The notes under the pieces were generated by a model. The model saw nothing but the letters and a program-made list of their open reading frames with translations, was not told the DNA's origin and made no database searches. A DNA stretch of 64,000 bases from Hoplostethus atlanticus (lineage: Eukaryota > Chordata > Actinopteri > Trachichthyiformes > Trachichthyidae), in the NCBI GenBank assembly GCA_034670405.1, contig JAXDDX010000018.1, positions 1,922,501 to 1,986,500 on the forward strand. Direction: 5' to 3'. The translations under genes and the position numbers were made by a program. Positions 47,816 to 60,800 of the stretch are shown in pieces. The stretch's first letter is position 1. Each line of letters begins with the position of its first letter.

Positions 47816-47852
<37 letters not shown>
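47816..47852. repeat. (CA)n microsatellite
   Basis: About 17 CA units. Confidence 0.95.
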
Positions 47853-47854
<2 letters not shown>

Positions 47855-48498
47855 AAGCGAGAGAGTGTAGGGGTATAAATTTAGGATTTCATTAAATCTC
47901 TGTACATGGAAAATAAAAGTGCAGTAAAAACTGGCCATAAAATAACTAAATTCTTTGAACGGGGTGTAGAGTGAGACAAGAGTGCAGTTCTTGTGCAACA
48001 CTGTATAATATTTGAAATCAATGAACGAGCAACGATGTTGACGTGTTAATCTGGATGAAAATATACAATTCACTGATCACACCAGTTCCACTCTGTGAAA
48101 GTGAACTATGGGGCCCTATTTCAAAAAGAACTGGGAGTGGTGTTTAGTGTTTAGTACCTTCAAAAGCTGGTGTCCTTAAATGCTTGTTAATTTAAATGTA
48201 CAAAAAGTAAAGAAACTTTGCACAAGACTCTCAATCTATGACGGACCTCAACATGGCGTAGGCCACCCTTTGTCTGCAAGGCAATATTTTACAATTTGCC
48301 GCCGTGTGTGTGAGTGGCAGCTGCTCCCATTCTTTTCTACAGACATGTAGAGTGACTCAGTGTGTTATGGACATTTGCTCTTTATAGGCCGCCCCCCCCA
48401 GAGTCCAGTAATATATTACACAACAAACTTCTCTGTTATCAGTCCCTAAACAGACAAATCCAACTGGCTATATCAAAATAAAAAAATCTGAAAAAAAA

Positions 48499-48842
48499 AC
48501 AACAACAAAGTTTAACAAAATACAGAATCAGTGACTATGAACTTTGAAAGAGGTTGTTATCTAAGTTCTTGGAAACTGAAAGAGGAATGTGTCTGTAGCT
48601 AACGCTGCCTGGACACTAAAACAGAAATACATTTCTTATGTCCCAAATACAATGACATAATAACGGGATATTTTCAAAGTTTTGCAAAAGCTATTTCAGG
48701 CCTCTTGACCCTACCAGATAATGAAAAGCTTCCTTTTGTGTTGGGGAAGATAAAGTACTGCATGGATAGCAGCAGCTTGTCTCCTCCTGCCGCAATACAA
48801 GGCAAAATGAGAAGAATCATGTCATTGTTAAACTACATCTAG
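48499..48842 (+). pseudogene. LINE ORF2 C-terminal relic
   Basis: The plus strand reads LTKYRISDYEL, after a frame slip LERGCYLSSWKLKEECVCS, then TKTEIHFLCPKYNDI, GYFQSFAKAISGLL, TLPDNEKLPFVLGK, ending at a stop at 48840-48842. This is the C-terminal end of a non-LTR retrotransposon reverse transcriptase: the conserved LTKYRIS block, a Cys/His cluster (...CxxC...EIHFLxxCPKY), and the LPxNEKLPxLLG tail. Frameshifts make it dead, and everything 5' of it is missing. The clade is probably L1/Tx1-like; I cannot be sure. Confidence 0.8.
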
Positions 48843-49094
48843 CTACTTTAATATTATAAAAGTATAATATTATAACATCCATAGAGTCCACACACACATT
48901 TAAACAAACACACACAACATATAAACATTGTACTATATTGCGAGGTACACAACACACAATGCATTTGTGCATTTGTGTATTTTCTTTAATCATTTGATAA
49001 TTTTTTTTGTTCACTTTTTATCCTTTATTTTTATTGTCTTTACCAAATTTTACTGTTATTACCTGTTCTCTTTCTTTTTCATTTATCTATTATT

Positions 49095-49180
49095 AGAGAG
49101 AGAGAGAGACAGAGAGAGAGGGCAAGAGAGAGACAGCGATAGAGAGACAGCAATAGAGAGACAGAGAGAGAGAGAGATAG
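49095..49180. repeat. (GA)n imperfect array
   Basis: GAGA runs with ACAGCGATAG and ACAGCAATAG interruptions that themselves repeat every 15-17 bp. Confidence 0.9.
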
Positions 49181-50019
49181 GCGGTAGCTTTTCTCATTGA
49201 GCCACTGTTATCCTTATGGCTCTTTGTGATGCCACGGCACTCAACAGATACCTTGTATTTGATTTGTGTGGCCCAGGAGAGCAGCAGCGCCCATATAACA
49301 CATACACGCACACAGTATGTACAATGTGTGAAGGCTGGGGACAAATACAAGCAGGGCTAGGTAAACATTACTGAGGCTAAGACAGCCAGCTAGCTAGACA
49401 AGTGGTTCAAGTATGAGTTACAAAATTGTGCAAAACCAACCTGAACATAATTGGTCATACTGATAGGATTTCTTTAGTACAAATGGAGTATGTGCGTAAT
49501 GAGATGCAAAGGTCTGAACCACAAGGGAATTCTTCATTCAAGAATGGCAGACTCTTTTGTGCCGAGCAATGGGCTGAACTTAATGGATGTCTCAATTTCT
49601 ATCACATACAGTAACAACCAATGCAGAGGGGGTAGGGGGGGTGGGGCGGAGGGGTAGGAGCCCTTCCAAAAGCCTTTCAGGCACTGTGATGAATTTCTTT
49701 TGAGGTGTGAGGCAACGTGGGACTTGGAATGAATGAAACAGATATGCACCTTTTGTGCTTTCTGACTGATTGATATAGATATCAATTTCATTATACGTAA
49801 TTAGCATTTCTCATTCCTGACGAGAGTGGAGAATCAGAAAAGGGGGATAATAAGTGCCGACTGAATGGTTGGTGGGATTGGGAGAGATGGAAAGAGGATC
49901 TCTCGCTAGTTAGTACATATGGAACTGTTTTTGGGCGTGAAATGAAGAACTAGCAGGGTGTCATGGTTGTTAACACCTCCCACCACAGCCTCTGTTGGAG
50001 AACTCACTCATGGACTAAG

Positions 50020-50300
50020 TGCATTTTAATCCAAATAATCGTCTACCAACAACAAGGCTTTAAAGCACTGAATTATGTGCGAGGAGGCCATAAAAGCAGC
50101 GCTGATGAAACTGACTCGGGCCTCTCACTGCTTGTATAGCTACATTATTATTAATATTTAAGCACGGGGTATATTTAAAGGTGACACGGTATCAATTCAT
50201 CTGAAATGAAGAACAATGATGACGCCACTTTGCAGAAGCCCATCATCATTTAGTGGAGATTGCTTTCATTGAGCAAGCCAAATGCTTAGAGGCGGAACTG
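50020..50300. promoter_or_regulatory. Candidate conserved noncoding block
   Basis: Repeat-free block with TTTTAATCC, CCAAATAATCG, GGCCATAAAAGC (Hox/Cdx-like TTTATGG on the other strand), ATTATTATTAATATTTAAG and ACAATGATGAC. Composition differs from the microsatellite-rich neighbours. Regulatory role is inferred only from composition. Confidence 0.25.
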
Positions 50301-50378
50301 CCACTTGTGTTTGCTTTACAGATGCTGTTATGGTGTTATGGTGAAGGAGGACCCTATTCTCACAGAAATCCAACACCC

Positions 50379-50381
<3 letters not shown>

Positions 50382-50436
<55 letters not shown>
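50382..50436. repeat. (CA)n microsatellite
   Basis: About 27 uninterrupted CA units, the longest pure CA run in the window. Confidence 0.95.
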
Positions 50437-50437
<1 letters not shown>

Positions 50438-51215
50438 AACCTCAGCTCAAGCTATGACATCATGGACTAGGTAATACATAAGTGTCTGCAGGATGCGATG
50501 CTGTCATCCTGACACTACTGACCCTCATAACAAGACAGGCTCCACTGCTTCATGAACACCCCTCTTTCATCAGACCAGCTCCTCACACACTCACAACATT
50601 ACAGCCCAATGTCTCGCAGCACAGGTCGATTACAGACTGAATCTGCTCACAGTATCCAGGCTTTATTTAATTGTCTACAGTATAATTGGCTATATAATGA
50701 AACGAGAACAGAACGTACACAGGGCAGCAGGTTTTACAACTTCAGACTATCCGTTAATCACTGCCTTTGGGCGTCAACCAGTTAGCGGAGATGAGAAAGC
50801 TCCATGCATGACTACAACTGCTGCTTGTTTACTTCTTTGTTCAAGTAATTCATTTCATGGGTGTGTGTCCGTCTCTTATGTCAGCTCTTCCATAGGAGCA
50901 TCTGAGGGAAGGATAAACAAAGACATGTGGTGTGGTCAAAATCTCACATTAGATGCCAAAGCCAACCAAGACAAATCTACTGTCAACCAAAGCACCGTAA
51001 GATGATGGAAGTAGTTGCGCTCGACTGCTGAGGATACAGCCAAAGCCAATAGTGCCCTGGAGCAGTACCGGTACCTGAGTGCTGCTCAGCCCTCACCTAA
51101 GCTGTGAAACAGATGGTCCAGTTGAGACTACGAGCCTCAGACTCCAACACCTTCTGCTCCAGCCCTGCTGCTCCACACAGCACAACACAGCCTTGGCTGC
51201 TTTGGTCCTCTAAGC

Positions 51216-51839
51216 CAGTGGTTCTCAAGTTGGGTTATTGAAGGTGTCACAAGGGGTCCCCAACAAAATGAAGAATAGTTTGATTTCACTATTATTTTTC
51301 GTAATAGTCAGTACACTGAGTCCTGTTCAAAACCACTCACCACTACACAGTACTGTAGGAAGATTTTGTAAATCATGACTTATTTGACAATAGGGAATGG
51401 TAGGTTAGTTTCAGCAACTACTTTGTTCTGCTGCTGTTGAAGAAAAATAACATTTAACTATTTATAATTAACAAATTAATACATTCAATATATAATGTAT
51501 GATTTAGAATTAAGTATATTATTCTTATTATAAAATATTTAATGAGCATTTGTGTTCTTTTTTATTACAATCATTTGTTACAGACATTTTATATAAGCAA
51601 CAATATTTGCCAACTCTTAACTGCTCTAAAATCACTGTAAAGCATGGCAGGTCACGGCTTATTGGTTATTTTCTATCATAGTTTTACACTCATTCCCAGT
51701 GTTTTTCTCCCATGTATATTATATTGACTGTAAATCATATCGAATAACACATCTTCTTAGATGGGGTTTCTGAGGGAACGATCCTCTCTGATGGGGGCCT
51801 ACTTGGGGGTGCCTGGTGCAAAAATGTTTAGGAACCCTG
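51216..51839. mobile_element. hAT-type non-autonomous element
   Basis: The left end CAGTGGTTCTCAAGTTGGG and right end AAAATGTTTAGGAACCCTG resemble the standard CAGTGGTTCTCAACC...GGTTGAGAACCACTG hAT ends with substitutions. CTCTAA occurs just outside both ends, fitting a degraded 8-bp target duplication. The 620-bp interior is A/T-rich and non-coding. Confidence 0.65.
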
Positions 51840-51938
51840 TTCTCTAACTTACTGTGAGTGGCTAGAGATTGGTTCTAAAGACCTGGTGGAGTTCATTTCA
51901 GCTCACTTTTCACTTTTCCTCCACTACAGCTTAGACGC

Positions 51939-51939
<1 letters not shown>

Positions 51940-51973
<34 letters not shown>
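51940..51973. repeat. (CA)n microsatellite
   Basis: About 17 CA units. Confidence 0.95.
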
Positions 51974-51975
<2 letters not shown>

Positions 51976-54108
51976 GCTCAAATGTGTTAAGCCACACTCT
52001 GGCTACACTGATGGAACTGCAAACGTCTTTGCATCTCTGTTTAGTTTCTCCTTTCCCCTCTCTGAATTTTCCTTTTAACTCAACCACTTTGCAGAAGGGG
52101 AGCTCATTTCAATCTCAAAGCTGACATCTGTGGAAGCAATGCAAGCTCTAAATGAGTGGATTTAATCCCGTGCAACAGGGCTAGCACAGGAAGCATTCAC
52201 ACAAGAGGCAGGGAGAGAGGGAGTGAGCCAGAAAGGAAAGAAGAGTGAGAAGAGGCTGGGTGAAAAGGCGTAGAGAAAACGAAGAAAGAAAGGCAGACAA
52301 AGAGTGGATGCATGATGCTCAATTTTGTGACCACTTATATCCTTCCATCTGCAGCAGTGCCACTGTTAGCCCATCCAGGAGAGGAGAGGACAGAAGGAGG
52401 CAGGGACAGAAGAGCAGCCTTAGCAGATAGAAGTTAGACATGTTTATTCATGGACCGAAGCAGCTGAGGTATTGGAGAGGGCTTCAAAGCGGAGGATGGC
52501 TCCACGTCCCGCCTGGCCTTCTCCTCTGGCTAGGCCCCTCTCTATCTGGCCTTTGAGAATGAGGCTGATCAATCCCCCAGCATGCTGCCAGGCTCTGGGC
52601 CCCCCATTACCGGGAGGCTGCTCTTTGAACACATCCTACCAGGGGTCACTCTCCCTCTGCTTCATCATCTTAAAGGTCAGCCACAATGACTGGCATAGAA
52701 GACGGTTCTGGCCCTGACCACAAACCCATATCTGACCACTAGGAGTGTCTGCCGTCAGGAAGGCATGCAGACTGAGCTGCTATTGTCAGAGTAGACAATG
52801 AGACAGAGGACCTGTACAGGCCAGGATGGAGGCAAAGACAAGCTTCTGTACCAAGACACGATGCAGAGGCTAATGAAGAAGGACTTAATATTATTGTAGC
52901 CCAGGCATTTGTCTATGGGGATCCATGACCAGACACAGCTCTGACATTTACCCCCACATGAACACACACATATACCCACACACGCACATACAAATAGAAA
53001 AGGTCAACGGCTTTGGTTGCTGATATGAGACCCCTCTCCCTACTGGAATCACTGACTTTACTCTATATGATGAGCTCTGTGTTGATGAGATGGTGGGGAG
53101 TGTTTAGTTATTGAGGATTTGTTTGGGTGTAAAGGAGACATGGGAGTATACAAGGAAATTCAGCAAGAGATCGTGATATCAACTATAAAGAAAGAAAGAA
53201 AAGAGATGAGATGAGATAAATTATTCCCTTCAAACACAAAACAAGGAATAAAGAAGACAGCAAGAAATCACCAGATTCCTTTTCAGTGAAGTATGTTTGC
53301 TTAACACTACAGCATTTCAAGCTGATTAAATGACTGTGCACATGACACAATGACTGTCACTCCCGCGATGCCATGCTTGGCCATGAAAGATAATTACGAT
53401 ATTAAGACTATACAGGTCACTCCTTCTCCTAGAGAGAAAAACAACAACGACAGAGGAATCAGTGGAGGAGTAAACTAAAGATGACTCAAGACAAGTAGAC
53501 ACATAAATACTTTAGCTATGAAAGTTGTGCGGCAAATGGGCCAACCATACATGGAAACAAATATTGCCAGCGCCAGAATCTTGTGCAGAGAGAAGCTCCT
53601 GTGGAAGTACTGTGATAACGTGTAACATGCACGCCTATCACTGCAGGGAAGGGTGCAGCAGATCACCCTGTTCTGTTTTTGACATTTGACATATTATCAA
53701 TTATTATCAATTGACACATTGGCTGTTGCGGGGCCCCGAATCTGAGACCTTTTGGGACTATGACTCTGTAATGACTAGGCTACCCTGCCCCCGCAGCCAT
53801 TTTACCATTGTCCCTTCCAAGGGACTCACTGAAAGGATGAGTGGATGGCAGGGAAAGCACTTGCTCGTTAACCCACTCATTCACCCACTCGCCCACTCGT
53901 GGATTACCTTGTAATCATGTAAATGACGGTGTATTTATTGAGGCTTACCTAGCTTTGGATCAACACCTTAGTACTTATCCCACAGAGCAGAGAGAGGAGG
54001 TAAAGTATGATGGAGAGGTCTGGCTATCCTCGGGCTTGTACAATACAGGAGGAGGCCCAGAGCCAGGCACCAAATGTTTGTAATAGAGTTGACTATGCCT
54101 TCATTTGC

Positions 54109-54110
<2 letters not shown>

Positions 54111-54148
<38 letters not shown>
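54111..54148. repeat. (GT)n microsatellite
   Basis: About 19 GT units. Confidence 0.95.
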
Positions 54149-54149
<1 letters not shown>

Positions 54150-55364
54150 ACGTGTACGCCTGGCAGCATTTCTACCATCAGTGCTTATGGTCTTTGACTT
54201 GAGTAGCATCTGTCAGTTCAGCAAACATCCGCACGATACCTCGAGACACTAAACAGCATTATTCTGCGTATACCACTAGGAACACAGGTTGCACTTCTAT
54301 GAAGGCATCTAGAGCTGCTGGAGGTTTTACAGATCATTGGACAAAGTCTTCCTCCAATTTCCTCTCATGATTGTTTGCAGGAGCAAGATACACGTCAATG
54401 GAAAGGGACGATGTGACGATGTTCACTGATGGTCTCTCACTGACCTCCTCCTAGATGCACACCAGCAGCCAGAGTGTTCGATATCCTTGCCTCCCAGAGA
54501 CTTCATGCCAGTGAGGATTTTATCAGTTGTGAATAGCACCCTATAGAAAGATGGCGCGTTGTAGTCACAGTGCCTGCCATAAACAGGGGTATCAATTGAC
54601 TTGAAATGCATGAATGCATTAACCTTTATGAGGCCACTCTAGCTATAACTGCTTAGACTAGAAGTGTAAAATACAATCAAATCCTCGCTGCTTGATGTGG
54701 CACCATGGATAAAGTGCTCTCTGTGGTGTGTTGGTGTGCGAGCAAGCCTACGATAAGACCATCTAGAAGAGATGTGAGGTGATGATCCGGTAGGGGCTCC
54801 TCTGTCTGTCAAAGCTATGATGCCAGTATGCCTCTTTGGCTTCTTTTGGCTCCGAAACTGACTTTTGTCCTTGTCGCTACATAGTAGTGACGTTATTCAA
54901 CTCTTAGTCAACCGTTACAGGCTACAGTCTTCCCTGTTTATGGTCTAATACAGACAACACACTACCTTAGTCCATAAATGGACCAGCCACATTTCATTGA
55001 TGATGATTCCAATGTTGGGATTATGGAATTACAGTGTATACATGAAGTACACACTTTGTTAAAACAATCTGTGTAGGAAACCAGCCTGGGTTTTCACACA
55101 GTGTTAGATGAAAACTAGAATGATGTTGGCAGTAACAATGGTGTTCATGTGTGGTGTGTGTGTGTGTGTGCGTGCGTGCACATGCAAACGAGCATGCATG
55201 CTAGTGAGCGAGACATCTCTAGATATGTAATATGACATAATGTCTCCCCTGCTTGAACCCCCAGCTGCTCACCCACATGCCACAGATCCTCTGCCATGTA
55301 TAAACAGATGCTCTATCAATAATGCCTGCACCAGTGCCACACACCTCCCTGGTGGCCAAATTGG

Positions 55365-55546
55365 TGAGAGGAGAGGAGAGGAGAGGAGAGGAGAGGAGAG
55401 GGAGGAGAGGAGAGGAGAGGAGAGGATAAGAGAGGGAGGAGAGGAGAGGAGAGGAGAGAGGAGAGGAGAGAGAGAAGAGAAGAGAAGAGAAGAAAGATGA
55501 GAGAGAGGAGAGGAGAGGAAAGAAGAGGAGAGGAGAGGAAAGGAGA
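55365..55546. repeat. (GGAGA)n polypurine satellite
   Basis: About 180 bp made almost only of GGAGA pentamers with AAGA and GGGA variants, followed by GGATGAGT-type units to 55582. The strand is nearly pure purine. Confidence 0.95.
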
Positions 55547-56132
55547 CAGGGGATGAGTGAATGAGTGGATGAGTGGATGAGTCAGTGTTTGGAGGGAGGA
55601 AGAGAGGGAAGAGGAGGGGCTTGAAACCAGGCTAGAGGGACCACTGCGAGATGGATTGGCTACCGTGGAAGAAAGCAAAGGAGCAGTGAACCTGGAGATG
55701 AAGTGTTCTCCTTGTCCCATCTGCCTGAAAGAAGGAGAGGAGAGACAAAACCCTGCGTCATCCGGGCCCACTCGCTCCAGTCACCTACCGCTGTGATCCT
55801 GCCTCGCTGTGAACAGGCATCCCCAGCCGTAGAGGTATGAGCGAGAGAGGGGGGAAGAGACAGGGCTTAGAGTGAAGCTACAACTCCATTATAGGTTAGG
55901 GTTAACACTAAGAGGCGGATTTTCTCGCCGTCTCTTCATCCATCCAGCTCTTGCCGTGTGCTATATTTGAGCCTAAAGAATATCACGAGTAAATTGAGAG
56001 CTATCAAGTTTGGAGAGGATTCAGATTCAGCGCATTACAACTCTGAGAGCTGGTGCCCATCAATCATCCTCAAATGGTATTTGCAGCGATCTGATAAGCA
56101 GTTCATTCTCTCTCTCCACACACATGCGAGCT

Positions 56133-56133
<1 letters not shown>

Positions 56134-56183
<50 letters not shown>
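56134..56183. repeat. (CA)n microsatellite
   Basis: About 24 CA units. Confidence 0.95.
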
Positions 56184-56185
<2 letters not shown>

Positions 56186-57228
56186 ACTAACTTAAAAACC
56201 CACTGGCTCTGATGTTCACAGTAATGCTCAATCTTTTCTTCTTTCTGTATCCTGTCTTTCATCCCTGTACTGTATCTTCCCATCATTTCTAATGCACTAT
56301 GGTAGTCTGAGGGTATGTGGTGTACCTCAGAGCTGCACTTTGGGCTCTTGAACTGCTTGTGAACACTGCACGCAACTTGGTTGCTATTGCTATTTTCGAC
56401 CTATTGTGGGCGGTGCAACAGGCTCTGATTGCATCTATGCCGTGGCAGTCTCATGCAGATACAAGGTTTTGACCAAGAAAAATGAAACAATCGTGTATTT
56501 TTTCCGCTGCTTTGGCATTGCCCTCCATCGAAAATAATCTAAAATGACAGAGTCTCCAAGTATCGTTTTTAAGATGTTTATTCCTGTAGTCTGTCAAATA
56601 CAAGTTGTAGAGAACAAGGAAGCTTTGATCAACTTCTCCTCCAATTTGCACTTGCCAGGTGAATCTGTTGTTCAATAAATGAACAATAGATGAATGAACA
56701 CATTGGTAGGGAAACAAGGAAGCACAGAAATCTGATTTGCCGTTGATGGCTGATGGATGCGAAAGGTTCAGCCGTGGCCAACTTTCCTCAGCTGACAAGC
56801 TTGTTGACATTTCCTAGCGTCTCATATTCCTGATTGCTGAACTGTATAGGAAATGAATGGACCACTGGTTCAACAGTTCAAATCACCAGCTTGTCGTAGT
56901 TCCTCTAATTGCTTAAAGGAAGAATCATATTCACGACATAATATATTCTCGCTTTCATGCTTTCACTGTGTATTTCCATACCTCACCTCAACGCTGACTA
57001 CTAAATGATTGGTTTCCACAGCAATTATCAAAGAGAAAAATGCAGTGCTTGTGTTTTTGTGTACCTCCAATCACAGAGAACGCCATATCAAATTGAATAA
57101 CATATTAACATCCTCGTGTATAACCACCTGAACAGTGGGGTGATTTAGGGGGCAGTTAATATTGGAGGCTGATTATCAATGGACTCATTTCAAGGTGATT
57201 GACTGTGCAGGAAAATAAAAACAGTGGC

Positions 57229-57885
57229 TGTGACAGACTGGGGGGAGGGTGGGGGTGAGGCTTGGATCCAGGAGAGAGTTGAGTCGGTGGACTGACTCGC
57301 CCCTGGATCCGGTACCAGCTGCAGCCAGTTGAGGCTGATTGCAGCTGGGTCCTTTTTAACCTGCGTGTGACTGTGTGAGAGAGCGAGTGAGTCGGTGTGA
57401 GAAGCTGGAGGATTGTGCGACTGAGTCTGGCAGGAGGCTGTGGAGTCGAGTCGGACCGTGGCGAGTGAGCTGAGCCAGCAGCAGCAGCAGCAGCGTCCGA
57501 GCGGGGTCCACGGCTGGGGTGCCGGGACGGAGGCGAGGGCACGAGCGAGAAAGACGGAGTGGGGAAGTGGCCGTCACCAGCAGCAACGACCTGACCGAGC
57601 TCCGCGGAGGATGCAGCCGGGCGCAGCCTGGAAGAGCTGGCCAGTCGGGGTTGGAGCGGAAGGCTCCTGGAAGTCTGGCGGGCTGGTCGGCTTTGGTGCC
57701 CCGCGGCTGGCCTGCCGGGAGAGAGGGAGGTGCGCGCGCCGAGGGAGATGGCGCTACACACGGCCGTCAACACCGGGTCGTATTATTGCTGTGGTGTAAA
57801 TAAAACAGCCCTGCTGGCCTGTTAACTCTGCCTCCTGCCTGTGTCTCTGTCTGTCACGGACCCGGTACAGTAGCAAGTTGCTACA
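57229..57885 (+). mobile_element. Solo LTR, CpG-rich
   Basis: A 657-bp unit starts TGTGACAGACTGGGG and ends GCAAGTTGCTACA, flanked by GTGGC (57224-57228) and GTGGA (57886-57890), a near-perfect 5-bp target duplication. Inside are a TATA-like CTTTTTAAC (57352), a CpG-rich middle part (57430-57770) that also has a CAG run, and an AATAAA poly(A) signal (near 57799). A short pyrimidine-rich U5-like end follows the signal. This is the plan of a U3-R-U5 LTR. No gag/pol sequence is adjacent, so it is a solo LTR, in the orientation opposite to msi2. Gypsy versus endogenous retrovirus origin cannot be told. The base composition stands out from all flanking DNA. Confidence 0.65.
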
Positions 57886-60800
57886 GTGGAATATTATTAT
57901 AAAATGATTATTAGAAATCAGACCCACATCCTTTTTCAGAGGAATAATTTCGATTTGAGGACACAGAAAAAGAAATAGGGAGCATTGCTGTGGTAAAGAA
58001 CTGTTGACCATCTCAAAAGGTGCTTTAGGTGTACGAGCACTTTTCAGGTGTGTGGGAGGTTTCCATTATTGGAAATAGATGGCATAGAGCAACAGTAGAT
58101 ATACAGCTGCTCACACGTCCATTCTCAATGCCACCTCTCATTGGGGCTCATCCATACGTCCATCTGTGCGTACATCCTCCCAGACCCCCCACAGACTCTG
58201 CCAGCACTGACTAACACACAGAGCCCAGCTCTTATAGGTGTGCTCCATCCTAAGCACCTGATAATGGAAATTGATTACTGGACAACAGCTCCTGTTTTCA
58301 TTATTTCTTTCCTGTGAACAAAAGTCATTGCCAGTTTTTATTTGGCTAGTATAGTTTTGTTTCTTTGTCTCCATACTCCTGAGCTTATTCCTGTGCAGAT
58401 GCTTGCTATTAGTAAAAGTGTTAGCCTTCAATTACTCAATCATATGCAGCATTTCTCAAGAAGTTACTTGAAATTGATGTATTGGGCGCTGACAATCAAA
58501 CATTTAATTTCAAGACAATGGGATAAACATGAACTCAATTGCATTATGGCTAATGACTATGTTTAAAATCAACACTCAACCATCCATTCTGAGACAACTG
58601 AGCAAAGGAATTCAATTCCCTGATAAATGAAAAAGTAGCCTTGTTTTCAAAATCCTTTGAAACTAATAACTAAAGATGGCCTTCAGACCTTACATTGATT
58701 GGATGTATATGTTTAATCTATTTCTATCTCCCATTGAGGTACAGCACGTTAAAAGTACATTATTGCCCATAATATATAGTTAAAATAAGTCTGCCCTTGA
58801 GTTTGAATGAAAATGCAGAATTCTCCCCCTTTCTTAGATTGAGTCCAATGAATGAAGATGCTGATGCTGAATATAAAAAAACATCCTCCAGTCACTTCTC
58901 TTAGAGCAGATACTTTCACAAAGGCCAGTAACTCTGTCCACATTAGTGGGCAGGTCGAGTTCAGAGACCTGACAGTCAACCAGAATTCTACAGCAGGCAG
59001 CAAAGACAAACTCTTGAATCGAAACAACAACAGCACCTTTAACAACATTTTAACATCTCCATCATGCAACCTGTGGAGGACACCATCGGCAACACAGTCC
59101 TTGTATGTATGAGTTCTTGCATGAGAAATACATCAAAACTCCTTGTGCACCACCCGTGTTGTCATCATCCATCATAATCCAGCCCAGCTGTCAGAACTGT
59201 TCTGGTCAAATCCCTTTGACAGTGTCAGCTGAACTGTAAGACTTGACCAGCCACTATGATGTGGATTGGCCTCCAGATTCATGGAAAATAACTCAAGCTC
59301 CCTGTCCACGCCTTGGTTGTTGGATCTATGACTTTGCCACAATCATACCACTTTTATTATTGCTTGAGGCAACACTACTATCCTAGGATGGTTAGCCCTT
59401 ACTAGCTGTGAACCTAACCTATGTCCACATCAGCTCCTGCAATTTTGTACTTTGACCTCCTCTCCACTGCTATTGTGAGGTATTCTGGGGACAAACTCAA
59501 CCTGTTGAGGTTAACTCGTGGCAGCTGTCAGGAGGTGGGTTACACATGGAGTCTAAGTTGCCGAATTACCACCAGCCCCACAATCATGCCAGTGCTTCAC
59601 TCCTTCATTCATGCCACGTTAACAGAGGCTGTCTCATAGCAGATCCCTGGACGAATCCTTTCAGCCAATAAAAAAACAATAGCCCCGTATAACATCTGAT
59701 TATTATTATTTACTCAAATATTCACTCACTGTACTTGCAATGGCAGTGTTTTACTGTCCAGAAGTGATGTCTGAAATCTGTCCTGTGAGGGACAAGGACA
59801 TTTGGCATTCAGTCATTTGTCACCAAATATATTTCAGCACATTGGCAATCTTTCAAGTCATGAGTTAAAGATGAATAATGAGGATCTGAAGCCCAAAGTC
59901 AAACTTCTGGATTCCTAAAACATAAATGACTACCGTGTATTTAAGATGGTGCAGCTTTTCATATAATACGATATAATAGAGAACATAAATGAAATTAAAT
60001 GAAAATTTCAATTATATATTAACTTATGTCATACTCACATACTAGGCAGTTTACAACAAATCATTATGTATCTTTGCAAAAAAAGAAAAAAAAAATGTGA
60101 AATGTGAAAAAAGAAAATTAATAATATCCCCTTTCAATCAAATAATCTACAAAAGAACAAAGTATCTTTACAATATTAACCATGAAACTTAGAATTGAGC
60201 ACACAATGTGTCTTTAGATAGATGAAAACAAACAAAACATTGGGTAACTCAGAACACCAAACAATCTCAAGCTATAAGTGTGTTTCAGTCAATCAGGGAC
60301 ATAATACAATGTTTATTTCTCAGTGTCAATCAAGCAATTTGCAGGCATTTTCAACACACAATGTATGCTTGTCATTATCAACGACACAATGCAATTTAGA
60401 AAACAAAAAGCATCCCCCATATCAATCAGTGCTTACTAATAAGCACCTTATCGTTGCTCCACTGGGAGAACAGCAGTGACTGACAAGTGGGGAAGCTCGC
60501 AAATCATCTGAGACTGAACAGAATCACTGCACCATCCACTTCAAGATAAAGAACTTTTTAGGACATAAAAAAACTTTTATTACTTAAATCTATATTTGCA
60601 CATTAGTATAGACTATAATAAAGCCAAGAGGCAATGTTTAGAGTCATAAACTTCAAAATAAAATACAGGATTCCATTTATGATTATGCTGTTAAATGATA
60701 AAGGCACTGCAGGGTGTACTGTATTCTAGAGGTAGGCTATAATTTACTATAACCTTTTACAGATGGATTTTCTACGCTAGTACAAATTAAACTAAACTAG

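Noticed and set aside
57156..57773. 205-aa minus-strand open frame
   Set aside because: It lies antisense through the CpG-rich solo LTR, where GC-rich DNA has few stops; composition is Pro/Ser/Arg-rich without any domain.
58852..59640. Several overlapping 70-105 aa open frames
   Set aside because: No recognised domain, no codon or splice evidence; likely chance frames in intron sequence.
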